This document shows, piece after piece, positions 25,426-35,337 of a DNA stretch of 64,000 nucleotides. Each line of letters opens with the position of its first letter. Positions within the stretch are counted from its first letter, which is position 1. The position numbers were made by a program, and so were the translations under genes. Under the pieces are notes generated by a model, which did not search any database, was not told the origin of the DNA, and worked only from the letters and a program-made list of their open reading frames with translations. The stretch is taken from assembly GCF_002879615.1 (NCBI RefSeq), contig NZ_PNRF01000002.1:1-64000 (forward strand), given 5' to 3'. This DNA comes from Billgrantia endophytica (GTDB lineage: Bacteria > Pseudomonadota > Gammaproteobacteria > Pseudomonadales > Halomonadaceae).

Positions 25426-26934
25426 ATGGAAACGATAAGTCTTCTTGCCGGTGGTTTTCAGACCCTAGCTGCGAATCCAGTAGGAATTTTGTGGATTGCA
25501 TTAGGCGTTTTTGTTGGAATCACCTGCGGGGCGATTCCAGGGTTGACAGCAACAATGGGAGTTGCTGTCTTTATTCCGATTACTTTCTCGTTAGAGCCAG
25601 AAATTGCTCTGGCAACGTTGATAGGCGTCTATTGTGGCGGACTGAGTGGCGGTGCCGTACCTGCAATTCTACTCAATATTCCTGGCACACCCTCGGCGAT
25701 GGTTACCACACTTGATGGCCATCCAATGGCAAGACAGGGCCTGGCGACGCGCGCGCTCGGTTGGGCCTTGGTCGCTTCCGTGGTGGGTAGCTTCGTGGGT
25801 TGGGTCGCACTTGTCACGATGGCTCCGGTCCTTGCGAGACTGGCGCTCAACCTTGGTTCTGCTGAATACGCGGCACTGGCACTGTTTGGGTTGACGATCG
25901 TGGTTAGCCTGTCGGGAAGTGCGCTTGCCAAAGGACTCCTCTGCGCATTGATCGGCATCGCACTTTCGATGGTTGGACTAGACCCCACCACAGGCGAGGA
26001 TCGCTGGACTTTTGGAACGATCAATCTCTTCCAAGGGATTAGCATTATGCCAGCGTTGATCGGGCTCTTCGCGATTCCCGAAATTCTCATGGCCATTGCC
26101 GCTCCTGGTGTGCAAAAGCGACTCAATCTGGAAAGGAGCAGGATGATTCCGACACTGGGGGAAATGATGATGCAGAAGTGGAACTTACTTCGCTCATCCA
26201 TAATAGGTGTCGGTGCGGGGATCATTCCAGCGCTCGGTGGCAATATTGGCTCCATTCTAGCGTACGATCAGAGCCGCCGCTTTGAAAAGGATGGGGCGAA
26301 GTATGGCACTGGACGTCCCGGCGGTATCGTCGCGTCTGAAGCCGCAAACAATGGTGTAACTGGTGGAGCACTCATTCCGTTGCTTACCGTAGGCATCCCT
26401 GGCGATAGCGTTACTGCAATGCTGATAGGTGGTCTGATGATACATGGACTACAGCCAGGCCCACGTCTCTTCGAGGCGAACGGCGACATTGTTTATGCCA
26501 TATTGGCGGCGTTTCTGTTGGCTACCATAATGATGTATTTGCTGTCAGTCGTGGGTTATCGCTATGTGGTGCGTGTGCTGAACTTGCCACGCCACGTACT
26601 CTATCCTGCATTGTTGTTGCTGACTGTGGTGGGCACTTATGCTCTCAATCGTCAGATTTTTGATGTAGGGCTCATGTTGGCACTTGGCGCCCTGGGTTTC
26701 ATTGCCACCTTGGCGCGTTTCCCGGTTTACCCGATTGTGCTGGGGTTGGTGCTGGGTCCGATCTTGGAAAGCGAGATGCGGCGTGCATTGCTTGTCAGTG
26801 GAGGAGAGTGGAGCATATTTTTGACACGGCCGGTATCGGCAGTGCTTTTGCTGTTGTCTGTAATGGCAATAGTTGGTCCTATCGTGGTGCGCTATATGCA
26901 AAAATCTCGTGCAAGTCGAAATGCTTCATCTTGA
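25426..26934 (+). CDS. Tripartite tricarboxylate transporter large permease (TctA)
   Basis: This 502-residue, roughly 12-helix permease carries the family signatures: GVFVGITCGAIPGLTATMGV, YCGGLSGGAVPAILLNIPGT with PSAMVTTLDGHPMA, and the mirrored C-terminal repeat GGALIPLLTVGIPGDSVTAM. The chosen ATG at 25426 (METISLLAGG) is 13 bp after tctB; the frame is open further upstream but overlaps it. It is driven by an ion gradient. The whole 22-27 kb cluster is visibly less GC-rich than the dgdA region beside it, which may indicate separate acquisition. Confidence 0.94.
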   Translation: METISLLAGGFQTLAANPVGILWIALGVFVGITCGAIPGLTATMGVAVFIPITFSLEPEIALATLIGVYCGGLSGGAVPAILLNIPGTPSAMVTTLDGHPMARQGLATRALGWALVASVVGSFVGWVALVTMAPVLARLALNLGSAEYAALALFGLTIVVSLSGSALAKGLLCALIGIALSMVGLDPTTGEDRWTFGTINLFQGISIMPALIGLFAIPEILMAIAAPGVQKRLNLERSRMIPTLGEMMMQKWNLLRSSIIGVGAGIIPALGGNIGSILAYDQSRRFEKDGAKYGTGRPGGIVASEAANNGVTGGALIPLLTVGIPGDSVTAMLIGGLMIHGLQPGPRLFEANGDIVYAILAAFLLATIMMYLLSVVGYRYVVRVLNLPRHVLYPALLLLTVVGTYALNRQIFDVGLMLALGALGFIATLARFPVYPIVLGLVLGPILESEMRRALLVSGGEWSIFLTRPVSAVLLLLSVMAIVGPIVVRYMQKSRASRNASS

Positions 26935-27060
26935 AAATAAACGATACTCACCATGCTTGAAAAATCTGAAGTGTTAATTATGCAGAACATCGTAGAGCCG
27001 GAAATGGTCTTGCTTGAAAAGCATTGCGGGACTGGCGCCGGCGTGGGATTGACCGCGAGC

Positions 27061-27097
27061 GTCCTGCCCGGACGACATCGGACCGCTCGGGCAGGAC
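27061..27097. terminator. Hairpin between convergent TctA and dgdA genes
   Basis: Perfect 10-bp arms GTCCTGCCCG and CGGGCAGGAC frame an 17-nt loop in the gap between two convergent genes. There is no T-run on either side, so termination efficiency is uncertain. Confidence 0.45.
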
Positions 27098-27112
27098 TCT
27101 CGACGCAGGAGC

Positions 27113-28450
<1,338 letters not shown>

Positions 28451-28596
28451 CTAGAGTGTCGCCTGGCCTCGGCAGAAGCGAAAGCGCCTTGTCCCTGCCG
28501 CGTTCGACTCATCCGGTGGCCGCTCGACGTGGCGATAGGCGAGCACGCTGACGAAAGCCGCTTCCATATCGCCTTCTTTCGATCTATGCTTCGATG

Positions 28597-28606
28597 TATC
28601 GCGATA
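28597..28606. promoter_or_regulatory. Palindromic candidate ArsR operator
   Basis: TATCGCGATA is a perfect 10-bp palindrome inside the wider GTATCGCGATATAC, 21 bp before the ArsR-type gene and in the promoter gap shared with dgdA. The position suits autorepression by the helix-turn-helix protein. Confidence 0.5.
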
Positions 28607-28627
28607 TACCGCAATACGGTCATTCCC

Positions 28628-28930
28628 ATGTCTTGCGATCTGGACGCCATCATCAAGGCCCTTGCCCATCCCGTGCGCCGGCAGATCCTGCTGTGGCTGA
28701 AGGCGCCGCGGGAGCACTTTCCCGATCAGGAGCATTCGCTGGATCTCGGCGTCTGCGCCGGGCAGATCGACCAGCGCTGCGGTCTGTCGCAGTCCACCGT
28801 TTCCGCCCATCTGGCGACCCTGCAACGCGCGGGACTGATCACCAGCCAGCGGGTCGGACAATGGCATTTCTTCAAACGCAACGAAGCCGTGATCCAGGAT
28901 TTCCTGCGCCGCATCGACGCGGAGCTGTGA
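28628..28930 (+). CDS. ArsR/SmtB family transcriptional regulator
   Basis: This 100-residue winged-helix protein starts MSCDLDAIIKALAHPVRRQI. The recognition helix is QRCGLSQSTVSAHLATLQRA and the wing GLITSQRVGQWHFFKRNE. It has two Cys (positions 3 and about 43, in DLGVCAGQI) and a CGLSQ Cys, but not the CVC metal-box of ArsR, so it may sense electrophiles or redox change. It lies 29 bp before the old yellow enzyme gene, a pairing known in pseudomonads, and is divergent from dgdA. It probably represses itself and the reductase. Confidence 0.9.
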   Translation: MSCDLDAIIKALAHPVRRQILLWLKAPREHFPDQEHSLDLGVCAGQIDQRCGLSQSTVSAHLATLQRAGLITSQRVGQWHFFKRNEAVIQDFLRRIDAEL

Positions 28931-28959
28931 TCCGTTCGTGACAACCAGGGAGAACATCC

Positions 28960-30090
28960 GTGCCTACACTGCTCGATCCCATCAAGCTCGGCGAACTGGA
29001 ACTGTCCAATCGAGTCGTCATGGCGCCGCTCACCCGCTGCCGTGCCGAGACGGGGCGCGTCCCCGGCGAGTTGATGGTGGAGTATTACCGTCAGCGCGCC
29101 TCGGCGGGCATGATCATCAGCGAGGCCACCTCGGTGACGCCCATGGGTATCGGTTATCCGAACACGCCGGGCATCTGGTCGGAGGAGCAGGTCGCCGGCT
29201 GGAAGAAGGTGACCGACGCCGTGCATGCCGCAGGAGGATGCATCCTGCTGCAGCTCTGGCATGTCGGGCGCATCTCCGATCCGCTCTACCTCGACGGGCA
29301 ATTGCCGGTGGCGCCCAGCGCCATCCAGCCCGAGGGGCATGTCAGTCTGGTTCGGCCGAAGAAGCCTTACGTCACGCCCCGGGCGTTGGAAACCGAGGAG
29401 ATATCCGGGATCGTCGAGGCGTATCGCAAGGGCGCCGAGAACGCCCGTGAAGCGGGCTTCGACGGCGTCGAGCTCCACGGCGCCAACGGCTACCTGCTCG
29501 ACCAGTTCCTGCAGGATTCCACCAACCGGCGCAGCGACCGCTACGGCGGCTCGCGGGAGAATCGCGCCCGGCTGATGCTCGAGGTCACCGATGCCGTGCT
29601 CGGCGTCTGGTCGCCCGGCCGCGTCGGCATGCACCTCGCGCCGCGCTGCGACTCCCACGACATGGGCGACAGCGACCCGGCGGGCACCTTCGGCTATGTA
29701 GCCGAGGCGCTCGGCAAGCGCGGCATCGCCTTCATCTGCACCCGCGAGCATGCCGGCGAGGACAGCCTCGGGCCGCAGCTCAAGCGGCGTTTCGGCGGCG
29801 CCTACATCGCCAATGAAGCGTTCACCCGCGACCAGGCCAACGCATGGCTCGAAGAGGACAAGGCGGATGCGGTGGCCTTCGGAAAGGCGTTCATCGCCAA
29901 CCCCGACCTGCCGAAGCGCTTCGCCGACAACGCTCCGCTCAACGAGCCGCAACCGGAGACCTTCTACACTTCCGGGCCCCAGGGCTACACCGACTACCCG
30001 GCGTTGGGCGAGTCGGGATGCCCATTCGGTATGGCTCTCAAGCTAGGGCAGAGGGGCCAGCGAGGGCCTTTCGCGGCCGGTCGTTCCTAG
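28960..30090 (+). CDS. Old yellow enzyme family alkene reductase (NemA/XenB-like)
   Basis: This 376-residue FMN-dependent NAD(P)H reductase acts on activated alkenes, quinones or nitro compounds. It starts with GTG after AGGGAG (MPTLLDPIKLGELELSNRVV). The barrel shows MAPLTRCRAE, the substrate His/Asn pair in ELHGANGYLLDQFLQD, and STNRRSDRYGGSRENRARL. The usual C-terminal GYTDYP is followed by about 25 extra residues (ALGESGCPFGMALKLGQRGQ...) that run into the amidase stop, so the natural end may have been altered. It is likely co-transcribed with the ArsR gene. Confidence 0.93.
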   Translation: MPTLLDPIKLGELELSNRVVMAPLTRCRAETGRVPGELMVEYYRQRASAGMIISEATSVTPMGIGYPNTPGIWSEEQVAGWKKVTDAVHAAGGCILLQLWHVGRISDPLYLDGQLPVAPSAIQPEGHVSLVRPKKPYVTPRALETEEISGIVEAYRKGAENAREAGFDGVELHGANGYLLDQFLQDSTNRRSDRYGGSRENRARLMLEVTDAVLGVWSPGRVGMHLAPRCDSHDMGDSDPAGTFGYVAEALGKRGIAFICTREHAGEDSLGPQLKRRFGGAYIANEAFTRDQANAWLEEDKADAVAFGKAFIANPDLPKRFADNAPLNEPQPETFYTSGPQGYTDYPALGESGCPFGMALKLGQRGQRGPFAAGRS

Positions 30091-31262
30091 CTTGGCCCGA
30101 GCCTTTCCAACTCTTCGGCGAGGCTCGCCGGGTCGACCTTGGGAGGGGCTTCAAGTAGTGCCTCCACGCTGGCCGCAAACGCCAGCAGGCGGTCGTCGTC
30201 GCCAATCTGAGCGCAGAGTTCGAGCCCCACGGGTAGGCCGGCATCGGTGGTGCCCGCAGGTAGCGACAGGGCGGGAAGCCCGGCACTGCTCAGCGGCGTG
30301 GTGTTGCGAATATAGGCCTCGAAGCGGCTCGTTTGGCAACCGTCGATCATCAGCCGTTCGCCGTCCGGAGTCACCAGCGGGCGTGCCGCCAGCAGGGTGG
30401 TCGGCAGGCATAGGGCATCCAGCCGGTGCGACGCGATGCAGTGTTGAAGGTAGGCCGTCAGTGTCTCCCCATGGCGCAAGGCGGCGGGGTAGGAATCGGT
30501 TCGTTCGCGAGCCAGGGTTCTCTCGAATAATGCTCTGATATCGTCGCAGGCGACCTGAGCGACGATCTCCTCGAGGCGCATCCGTCGCTGCTCCTCGTGT
30601 GCACCATACGCTTGCAGGAAGCGTGGAATGGCCGTCAGTGGTTCATGCAGATTGATGACCGGTGAAACGCGGATATTCAACTCACCGAGCCGATGAAGAT
30701 CGATGTCGACCAGTTCGACGCCGGCATCGGCCAGCCGCGCCAGTGCCCGGTGCAGTGGCGGGCGGGCTTCGTCGAGCAGCGCGGACCAGAACCAGTCGGC
30801 GATGCCTAGTCGTACCTCACGTAACGGCGGCGGAGCGTGGCGCGGCGTACCGCCGAGTACGCCGTCCAGCAGGCGGATGTCGGCGACTGTCCTGGCCATA
30901 GGGCCGACGGTATCGTGGCGGAGGCTAATCGGCAGGACATCGCGGCTGTCGTAGCGGCAGTTGCGGCTGGGCGGATGGTGCGAAGGGCGGAATCCGACGA
31001 TACCGGTCAAGGTGGCAGGAATGCGCAGTGAACCGCCGGTGTCCGTACCCAGGCCGCAGGCGACGATGCCCGCGGCGATCGCTGCAGCATTGCCGCCGGA
31101 TGAGCCGCTGGCGATGTGTGTCGGGGCGTGCGGATTGTGCACGCTGCCAGGAGGCGCAAGCGAATGCACGCAGGTGGCGCCCGAGGCCAGCTCGTGCAAG
31201 TTGGCTTTGCCGAGCGGGATGGCGCCGGCGTCAATGAGGCGCTGTAGCGACGGGGCATTGCC
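30087..31262 (-). pseudogene. Amidase, 5' end missing
   Basis: The coding part matches amidase signature enzymes from [20 protein letters not shown] onward. It keeps the cis-Ser/Ser nucleophile region (ASGSSGGNAAAIAAG, GLGTDTGGSLRIPATLTG). The first 90-100 residues, which carry the catalytic Lys of the Ser-Ser-Lys triad, are absent. Upstream of about 31260 the frame continues to an ATG at 31352 only by reading antisense through an SDR fragment. The enzyme is therefore almost surely inactive. Its stop overlaps that of the old yellow enzyme (CTAG). Confidence 0.8.
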
Positions 31263-31397
31263 GAAACCCTGGGCCGAATCGGCACGCCTCAGGATATTGC
31301 GGACGTTGCGGTGTGGCTCTGCACGGACGAGGCGAGATTCATCACCGGACAATCGATCCTGGTCGATGGCGGTTTCACGATACTCGGCCCGCGTTAA
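31263..31397 (+). pseudogene. SDR oxidoreductase, C-terminal fragment
   Basis: Forty-four codons read [20 protein letters not shown] then [15 protein letters not shown] and a TAA stop. This is the C-terminal end of a short-chain dehydrogenase. No start codon or Rossmann part is present; the fragment begins within a few bases of where the amidase similarity ends on the other strand. Confidence 0.82.
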
Positions 31398-31505
31398 CGT
31401 CCGGAGGCGCGGGCAAGGTCCTGCCCCCGATAAACCTGGTGACCCATTGTACGCCGTCGTCTTTCAGAATCCTTACCGGTGAACCGGAACGATCAAGGGC
31501 ATCCG

Positions 31506-31521
31506 GTAAGTTTTCAGTAAG
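31506..31521 (+). promoter_or_regulatory. Candidate OmpR-type response-regulator box upstream of mipA-like gene
   Basis: GTAAG occurs at 31506 and 31517, an 11-bp tandem spacing typical for OmpR/PhoB-family dimers. A TATAGC-like -10 element lies about 20 bp downstream. The response regulator encoded two genes on is the natural candidate; binding is inferred. Confidence 0.4.
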
Positions 31522-31579
31522 AAGGCGGCTGCGAAAGTATAGCGATTACCGCTCTTTCAACACCAGGTGAGAAACTCAC

Positions 31580-32404
31580 ATGTTACTATCGCCCCCGCTT
31601 GCCTTGATTCGCCATGGTTCCGCCCCGCGTATGGCGGCTGTTTCAGTACTTGCCGTTGTCCTCTGCGCCTCGGTAACGTCCATGGCCGGAGAGCCAACCG
31701 ACGCCAGGTCGTCCTCCACCTCCTGGGGGCTGGGCCTCGGCGTAATGAGTAGACAGGAGCCTTACACCGGTATCGGCCGGGATAACACGCCAGTACCGTT
31801 GCTTCAGTTCGAGAACCAGTACATTCACCTCTTTGGCCCCCAGATCGAATTCAAGCTGCCGAGTCTCGATATCAGCAACTCTCAACAGTTCAACTTCGGT
31901 ATCGTCGGCAAGTACGACGGAAGGGGCTACGAGGAAGACGACGCACCGATTCTCAACGGCATGAGCAAGCGCAAGGGTGGCTTCTGGGCAGGCGGCAAGC
32001 TGGAATGGAGCAGCGACCTGGTTGACGTCAGCGCCGAATGGCTTGCCGACGCCTCAGGTAACAGCAATGGCCAAGTCGTCAATCTTGGCTTGGAGAGAAC
32101 GTGGCGCTTCGGCAATCATGTTCTGCTCACCCCGCATGTGGGGGCGAGCTGGCAGGACGAGAAGACCGTCGATTACTATTTCGGCGTTCGCGACAGCGAG
32201 GCGCGCATGGACCGTCCCGCCTATACAGGGGAATCCGCTACCAACATCGAGGCGGGGGTGCGTGGCGTCTACATGTTCAACAAGCACCATTCCGTACTCA
32301 TGGGTGTCGAAGTGACGAGCCTGGCGGACGAGATCAAGGATAGCCCTCTGGTGGATCGCTCGACCGCCAATAGTGTGTTCCTTGGCTACATCTACCGCTT
32401 CTGA
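31580..32404 (+). CDS. MipA/OmpV family outer-membrane protein
   Basis: This 274-residue exported barrel protein has a signal segment (MAAVSVLAVVLCASVTSMAG, about residues 18-37). The mature part starts with SWGLGLGVMSRQEPYTGIGR, the family's opening strand, and ends YIYRF with the C-terminal aromatic needed for outer-membrane insertion. MipA proteins act as scaffolds for murein enzymes; OmpV relatives are porin-like. Its stop overlaps the response-regulator start (TGATG), so the three genes form one operon and the protein is probably both target and partner of the two-component system. Confidence 0.9.
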   Translation: MLLSPPLALIRHGSAPRMAAVSVLAVVLCASVTSMAGEPTDARSSSTSWGLGLGVMSRQEPYTGIGRDNTPVPLLQFENQYIHLFGPQIEFKLPSLDISNSQQFNFGIVGKYDGRGYEEDDAPILNGMSKRKGGFWAGGKLEWSSDLVDVSAEWLADASGNSNGQVVNLGLERTWRFGNHVLLTPHVGASWQDEKTVDYYFGVRDSEARMDRPAYTGESATNIEAGVRGVYMFNKHHSVLMGVEVTSLADEIKDSPLVDRSTANSVFLGYIYRF

Positions 32405-33090
32405 TGAGCCGAATACTCCTGGTCGAGGACCACGACCGGCTGGCCCGGCTGATGTGCAAGGGGCTCGAAGCCGCCGGCATCGCCGTCGATGTGGCCGGCC
32501 GCATCGACGGCGCATGGGCTGCCGTCCAGCAGATGCCCTACCAGGCCCTGGTTCTCGATAGGGGGCTGCCGGACGGAGATGGCCTCACCCTGCTGCAGAA
32601 GCTGCGCAGCGCGGGCCTCGGTGTGCCTTGCCTCGTGCTGACGGCACGCGATGCGCTGCATGACCGGGTGCAGGGGCTCGAAGCCGGCGCCGACGACTAC
32701 CTGCCCAAGCCCTTCGCCATGGACGAGATGGTGGCGCGTGTCCGAGCACTGCTGCGCCGCCCCGTGGCGTTCCACCCGCTCGACCCCAACCATGGTGATC
32801 TCACCCTGCGCCCCCAAGCCGGGGTGCTGTGCAGCGGCGACGAAAGCGTCACTCTGGCCCCGGCGGAGCTGCACATCATGCAGCTGCTCTTGCACAAGCC
32901 CAAAGAGGTCGTGCGCCGCAGCGCGCTGGAAGCGGCGGCCTGGGGGCTGAGCGAGGCGGTCACGCCGAATGCCCTGGATGTGGCCCTGCACCGTCTGCGT
33001 CGCAAGCTGCTCACCATCGGTTCGCGCCAGCGGATCGTCAATGTCAGGGGGCTGGGCTATGCGCTTCGCGAAGCTGATGCCGCTGAATAG
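32404..33090 (+). CDS. OmpR family response regulator
   Basis: This 228-residue regulator has a receiver domain (1-115) with the acidic pair ED at 8-9, phospho-acceptor Asp52 in LVLDRGLPDGDG, the Thr of LVLTARD and the Lys of LPKPFAMDE. A winged-helix effector (about 130-222) shows LAPAELHIMQLLLHKPKEVV and VALHRLRRKLL, then VRGLGYAL. The type is close to QseB/PmrA/TctD. It overlaps the outer-membrane gene by 1 bp and the kinase gene by about 32 bp. Confidence 0.93.
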   Translation: MSRILLVEDHDRLARLMCKGLEAAGIAVDVAGRIDGAWAAVQQMPYQALVLDRGLPDGDGLTLLQKLRSAGLGVPCLVLTARDALHDRVQGLEAGADDYLPKPFAMDEMVARVRALLRRPVAFHPLDPNHGDLTLRPQAGVLCSGDESVTLAPAELHIMQLLLHKPKEVVRRSALEAAAWGLSEAVTPNALDVALHRLRRKLLTIGSRQRIVNVRGLGYALREADAAE

Positions 33091-34426
33091 CATTAGCCTG
33101 AAGGTTCTGCTGGCCTATGTGGCGGGGATGGTGCTCAGCATCACGCTGCTCGTAATCGCTGCGGTGGTGGTGGTTAAGAGCGATGTACTGGCCCGGATGG
33201 AACTGGCCAACGCCGCGGAGGGACTGTCGGACAACGTCGCATTCGACAGCAGTGGCAGACCCGTCGGCTTCGACTCGAGCCTGGACGACCGCGCCTGGCT
33301 GTACGAAGGTCCTCAGCGCGAAACGGCCTATCGGATCCTGGATGATGCCGGGAACGTGGTCGCCTTCTCGAGTGCTGGAGAGGCGTTCTGGCCGGCCGAC
33401 GGCGACCTCCTTCGATTGGCGCGCGGCAATTTCACCTTCGAGCACGAGGGAAACACCTTTTACGGCGCCACCGAGCCCCTCGTTCACGATGGGCGAACGT
33501 GGTACCTGCAGTTCGCCGCCAGCGCGAGATTCATGGATATCCTCCATAAAGTTGCCTTGCCGCGTATGGTTGCTGGCATCATGGTGTTCGGCATCGTTCT
33601 GTTCTTCGCCTTCGGCTTGTGTGCCTACGTCACCTTGCGCTATACCCTCAAGCCGCTGCGCGATGTGTCGGAGTCCGCGGCGGCCATCTCGCTGCGCTCC
33701 ATTGACGCCCGGCTGCAGACGGAAGCGGTTCCCGCGGAAATAGCCCCTCTCGTGGATAGTTTCAATCGTGCACTGGAGCGCCTCGAGCGGGGCTATCGCG
33801 TGCAACAGGAGTTTCTCGGCAACGCGGCGCACGAGTTGAAGACACCACTGGCGCTGATCCGTGCCCAGATCGAGTTGATAGAAGATGGCCAAAGTGACCG
33901 CGCCTCGCTATTGAGCGACGTCGAATACATGACGCGCCAGGTGCAGCAGCTTCTGCTCCTGGCGGAAGCCAGCGAGGCGCACAACTACCACTTCACTACC
34001 GTCCGGGTGCAAGAGATCGCCCACGATGCCGCTTCCTACTTGCAGCGCATGGCGGAATCCGCCGACGTGCACTTGGCGGTGCGTGCTATCGGTGACGTGA
34101 AGTGGAAGGCCGACCGCGCGGCCTGTTTCACCTTGCTGAAAAACTTGCTGGAGAACGCCATCCAGCATGCGCCCGCACAAACCTCCGTCAGCGTGGAAAT
34201 CCAGGGCGATACGGTAACCGTGCGGGACAGAGGCCCCGGCGTCGATACAGCGCAACTGTCCCTGTTGTTCGAACGCTTCTGGCGTGCCGCGCATCGGCGA
34301 GACCACGGAGCAGGCCTCGGCCTGGCAATCTGCCAGGAGATCGCCCTGGCGCACGGCTGGCGCCTCACGGCCGAGCAGGCCGAACCGGGGCTGCGGTTCC
34401 GGCTGTCGAATGGGGAGGGGGAGTGA
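33059..34426 (+). CDS. Two-component sensor histidine kinase
   Basis: The 455-residue inner-membrane kinase starts MRFAKLMPLNSIS with an AGGGGG site; Met at 33077 is an alternative. It has TM1 at about 14-37, a periplasmic loop of about 130 residues and TM2 at about 169-195, then a HAMP-like linker. The phospho-acceptor His is in NAAHELKTPLALIRAQ (about residue 257), the N box is LLKNLLENAIQHA, and G boxes are DRGPGV and GAGLGLAICQEIA. The periplasmic part does not identify the signal. It pairs with the response regulator just upstream. Confidence 0.93.
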   Translation: MRFAKLMPLNSISLKVLLAYVAGMVLSITLLVIAAVVVVKSDVLARMELANAAEGLSDNVAFDSSGRPVGFDSSLDDRAWLYEGPQRETAYRILDDAGNVVAFSSAGEAFWPADGDLLRLARGNFTFEHEGNTFYGATEPLVHDGRTWYLQFAASARFMDILHKVALPRMVAGIMVFGIVLFFAFGLCAYVTLRYTLKPLRDVSESAAAISLRSIDARLQTEAVPAEIAPLVDSFNRALERLERGYRVQQEFLGNAAHELKTPLALIRAQIELIEDGQSDRASLLSDVEYMTRQVQQLLLLAEASEAHNYHFTTVRVQEIAHDAASYLQRMAESADVHLAVRAIGDVKWKADRAACFTLLKNLLENAIQHAPAQTSVSVEIQGDTVTVRDRGPGVDTAQLSLLFERFWRAAHRRDHGAGLGLAICQEIALAHGWRLTAEQAEPGLRFRLSNGEGE

Positions 34427-34428
34427 GA

Positions 34429-34456
34429 GCGGTCCGGCCATGCCTGGCCGGACCGC
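34429..34456 (+). terminator. Strong hairpin after kinase gene
   Basis: Perfect 12-bp arms GCGGTCCGGCCA and TGGCCGGACCGC with a TGCC loop begin right after the kinase stop. No T-tract follows, so it may be an mRNA-stabilising end or a weak terminator. Confidence 0.55.
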
Positions 34457-34566
34457 CCCCCGGAAGAGCTTCGCTCTGACTACCGGTGCCCGAGAGGCAC
34501 CGATCTCTATGCACGATCTGGTCACGCGCCTATGCTGTGCGTAGCAGTGCTGCTGAGGATAGCGAA

Positions 34567-34761
34567 ATGCAGAAAGAAGTGATCGACGTCATCCGGGAGA
34601 AAGAACAGCTGCCGGACAGCATGACTGACAGCGAGATAGCTGAGCAGTACAAGGGCACCTATACCGCCGCCCGGGCCGCGCTGAGCTTGGAGCACAAGCC
34701 CCTCGATCAGGTGCTGGCCGATACAATGGCCAAGGTCTTTCCGTGGATGAGGAAAAAGTGA
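34567..34761 (+). CDS. Small conserved-looking hypothetical protein (64 aa)
   Basis: The frame starts MQKEVIDVIREKEQLPDSMT after a GAGGAT site and continues SEIAEQYKGTYTAARAALSL to a basic end (VFPWMRKK). It is charged, soluble and mostly helical, with no signal or membrane segment. I do not recognise the family. The good ribosome-binding site and composition support a real gene. It converges with a truncated DUF2243 gene on the other strand. Confidence 0.65.
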   Translation: MQKEVIDVIREKEQLPDSMTDSEIAEQYKGTYTAARAALSLEHKPLDQVLADTMAKVFPWMRKK

Positions 34762-34764
34762 GTG

Positions 34765-34887
34765 CTAGCCCATGCTGTGCCACTGCAGGATTTGATGCAG
34801 GAGGATCCCGTCGACGAAGCCTCCCATGCCGACCCCCGGAATCACGCCGCCGATTCGAGCGCGGCGCAGCTCATCCGCATCGTTCAT
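34765..34887 (-). pseudogene. DUF2243 membrane protein, N-terminal fragment
   Basis: Forty codons begin MNDADELRRARIGGVIPGVG and end GGFVDGILLHQILQWHSMG, the first helix and characteristic GF-x-DGI-x-LHQ-x-LQWH motif of DUF2243 proteins, which normally run to about 150 residues with four helices. A stop follows immediately after the motif, so the rest is lost. A GAGG ribosome-binding site remains. Confidence 0.75.
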
Positions 34888-34920
34888 GCGCCAACCTCAT
34901 CATGATCGCCCTGTGTCGAA

Positions 34921-34949
34921 CAAAAAGCCCGGCCCTCTCGGGCCGGGCT
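34921..34949 (-). terminator. Rho-independent terminator (minus strand)
   Basis: Perfect 10-bp arms AGCCCGGCCC and GGGCCGGGCT with a 4-nt loop are followed on the minus strand by TTTTTG. It would end a transcript coming from higher coordinates, yet no minus-strand gene is seen before 36026, so it is an orphan. Confidence 0.75.
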
Positions 34950-35337
34950 GATCCTTGCTTCCCATCATGCTCTCCACGAACATCCTGTTCGTGCATCCTT
35001 GGCATATAGAGCCGTCCATGCTCGGTCTTCCCTGATATCGCTTCCTTGCTCTACTCCCACAGTGACAGCAATCGCACGAGATTCAACTAACTTGGGCTAT
35101 GAACTCGTGTAGGTGATTGACGTTAGATTTTGTAGGCAATTTCCTACAAGACTGTCAGGGAACCGTTGCATCGCAGCGCCTGCGCGGCGGGTTCGAAATG
35201 GGCCACTGACATTATTGGCGCATCAATCAACACCGCCGCTTCGCAGAACGCCGATATGGCTTCATTGGGGGTGCTTCAGAGATGCTATCGTTCTGAAAGA
35301 GGTACCACGCGCCTGGGGGAAGCACGAGTCATCGCCA
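34950..35337. other. Gene-free stretch
   Basis: No convincing coding frame or RNA gene is seen. A 6-bp dyad (TGTAGG...CCTACA) lies near 35131-35146. Given the orphan terminator at its left edge, an unannotated minus-strand small RNA is possible but unsupported otherwise. Confidence 0.35.

Noticed and set aside
31263-31352. N-terminal 30 residues of an apparent complete amidase
   Set aside because: On the other strand the same bases encode a clear SDR C-terminus with a stop, and the supposed amidase N-terminus has no amidase similarity and lacks the catalytic Lys region.
35191-35215. GGGTTCGAAAT resembling a tRNA T-loop
   Set aside because: The flanking bases do not form a T-arm stem, and no acceptor, anticodon arm or CCA end can be drawn.
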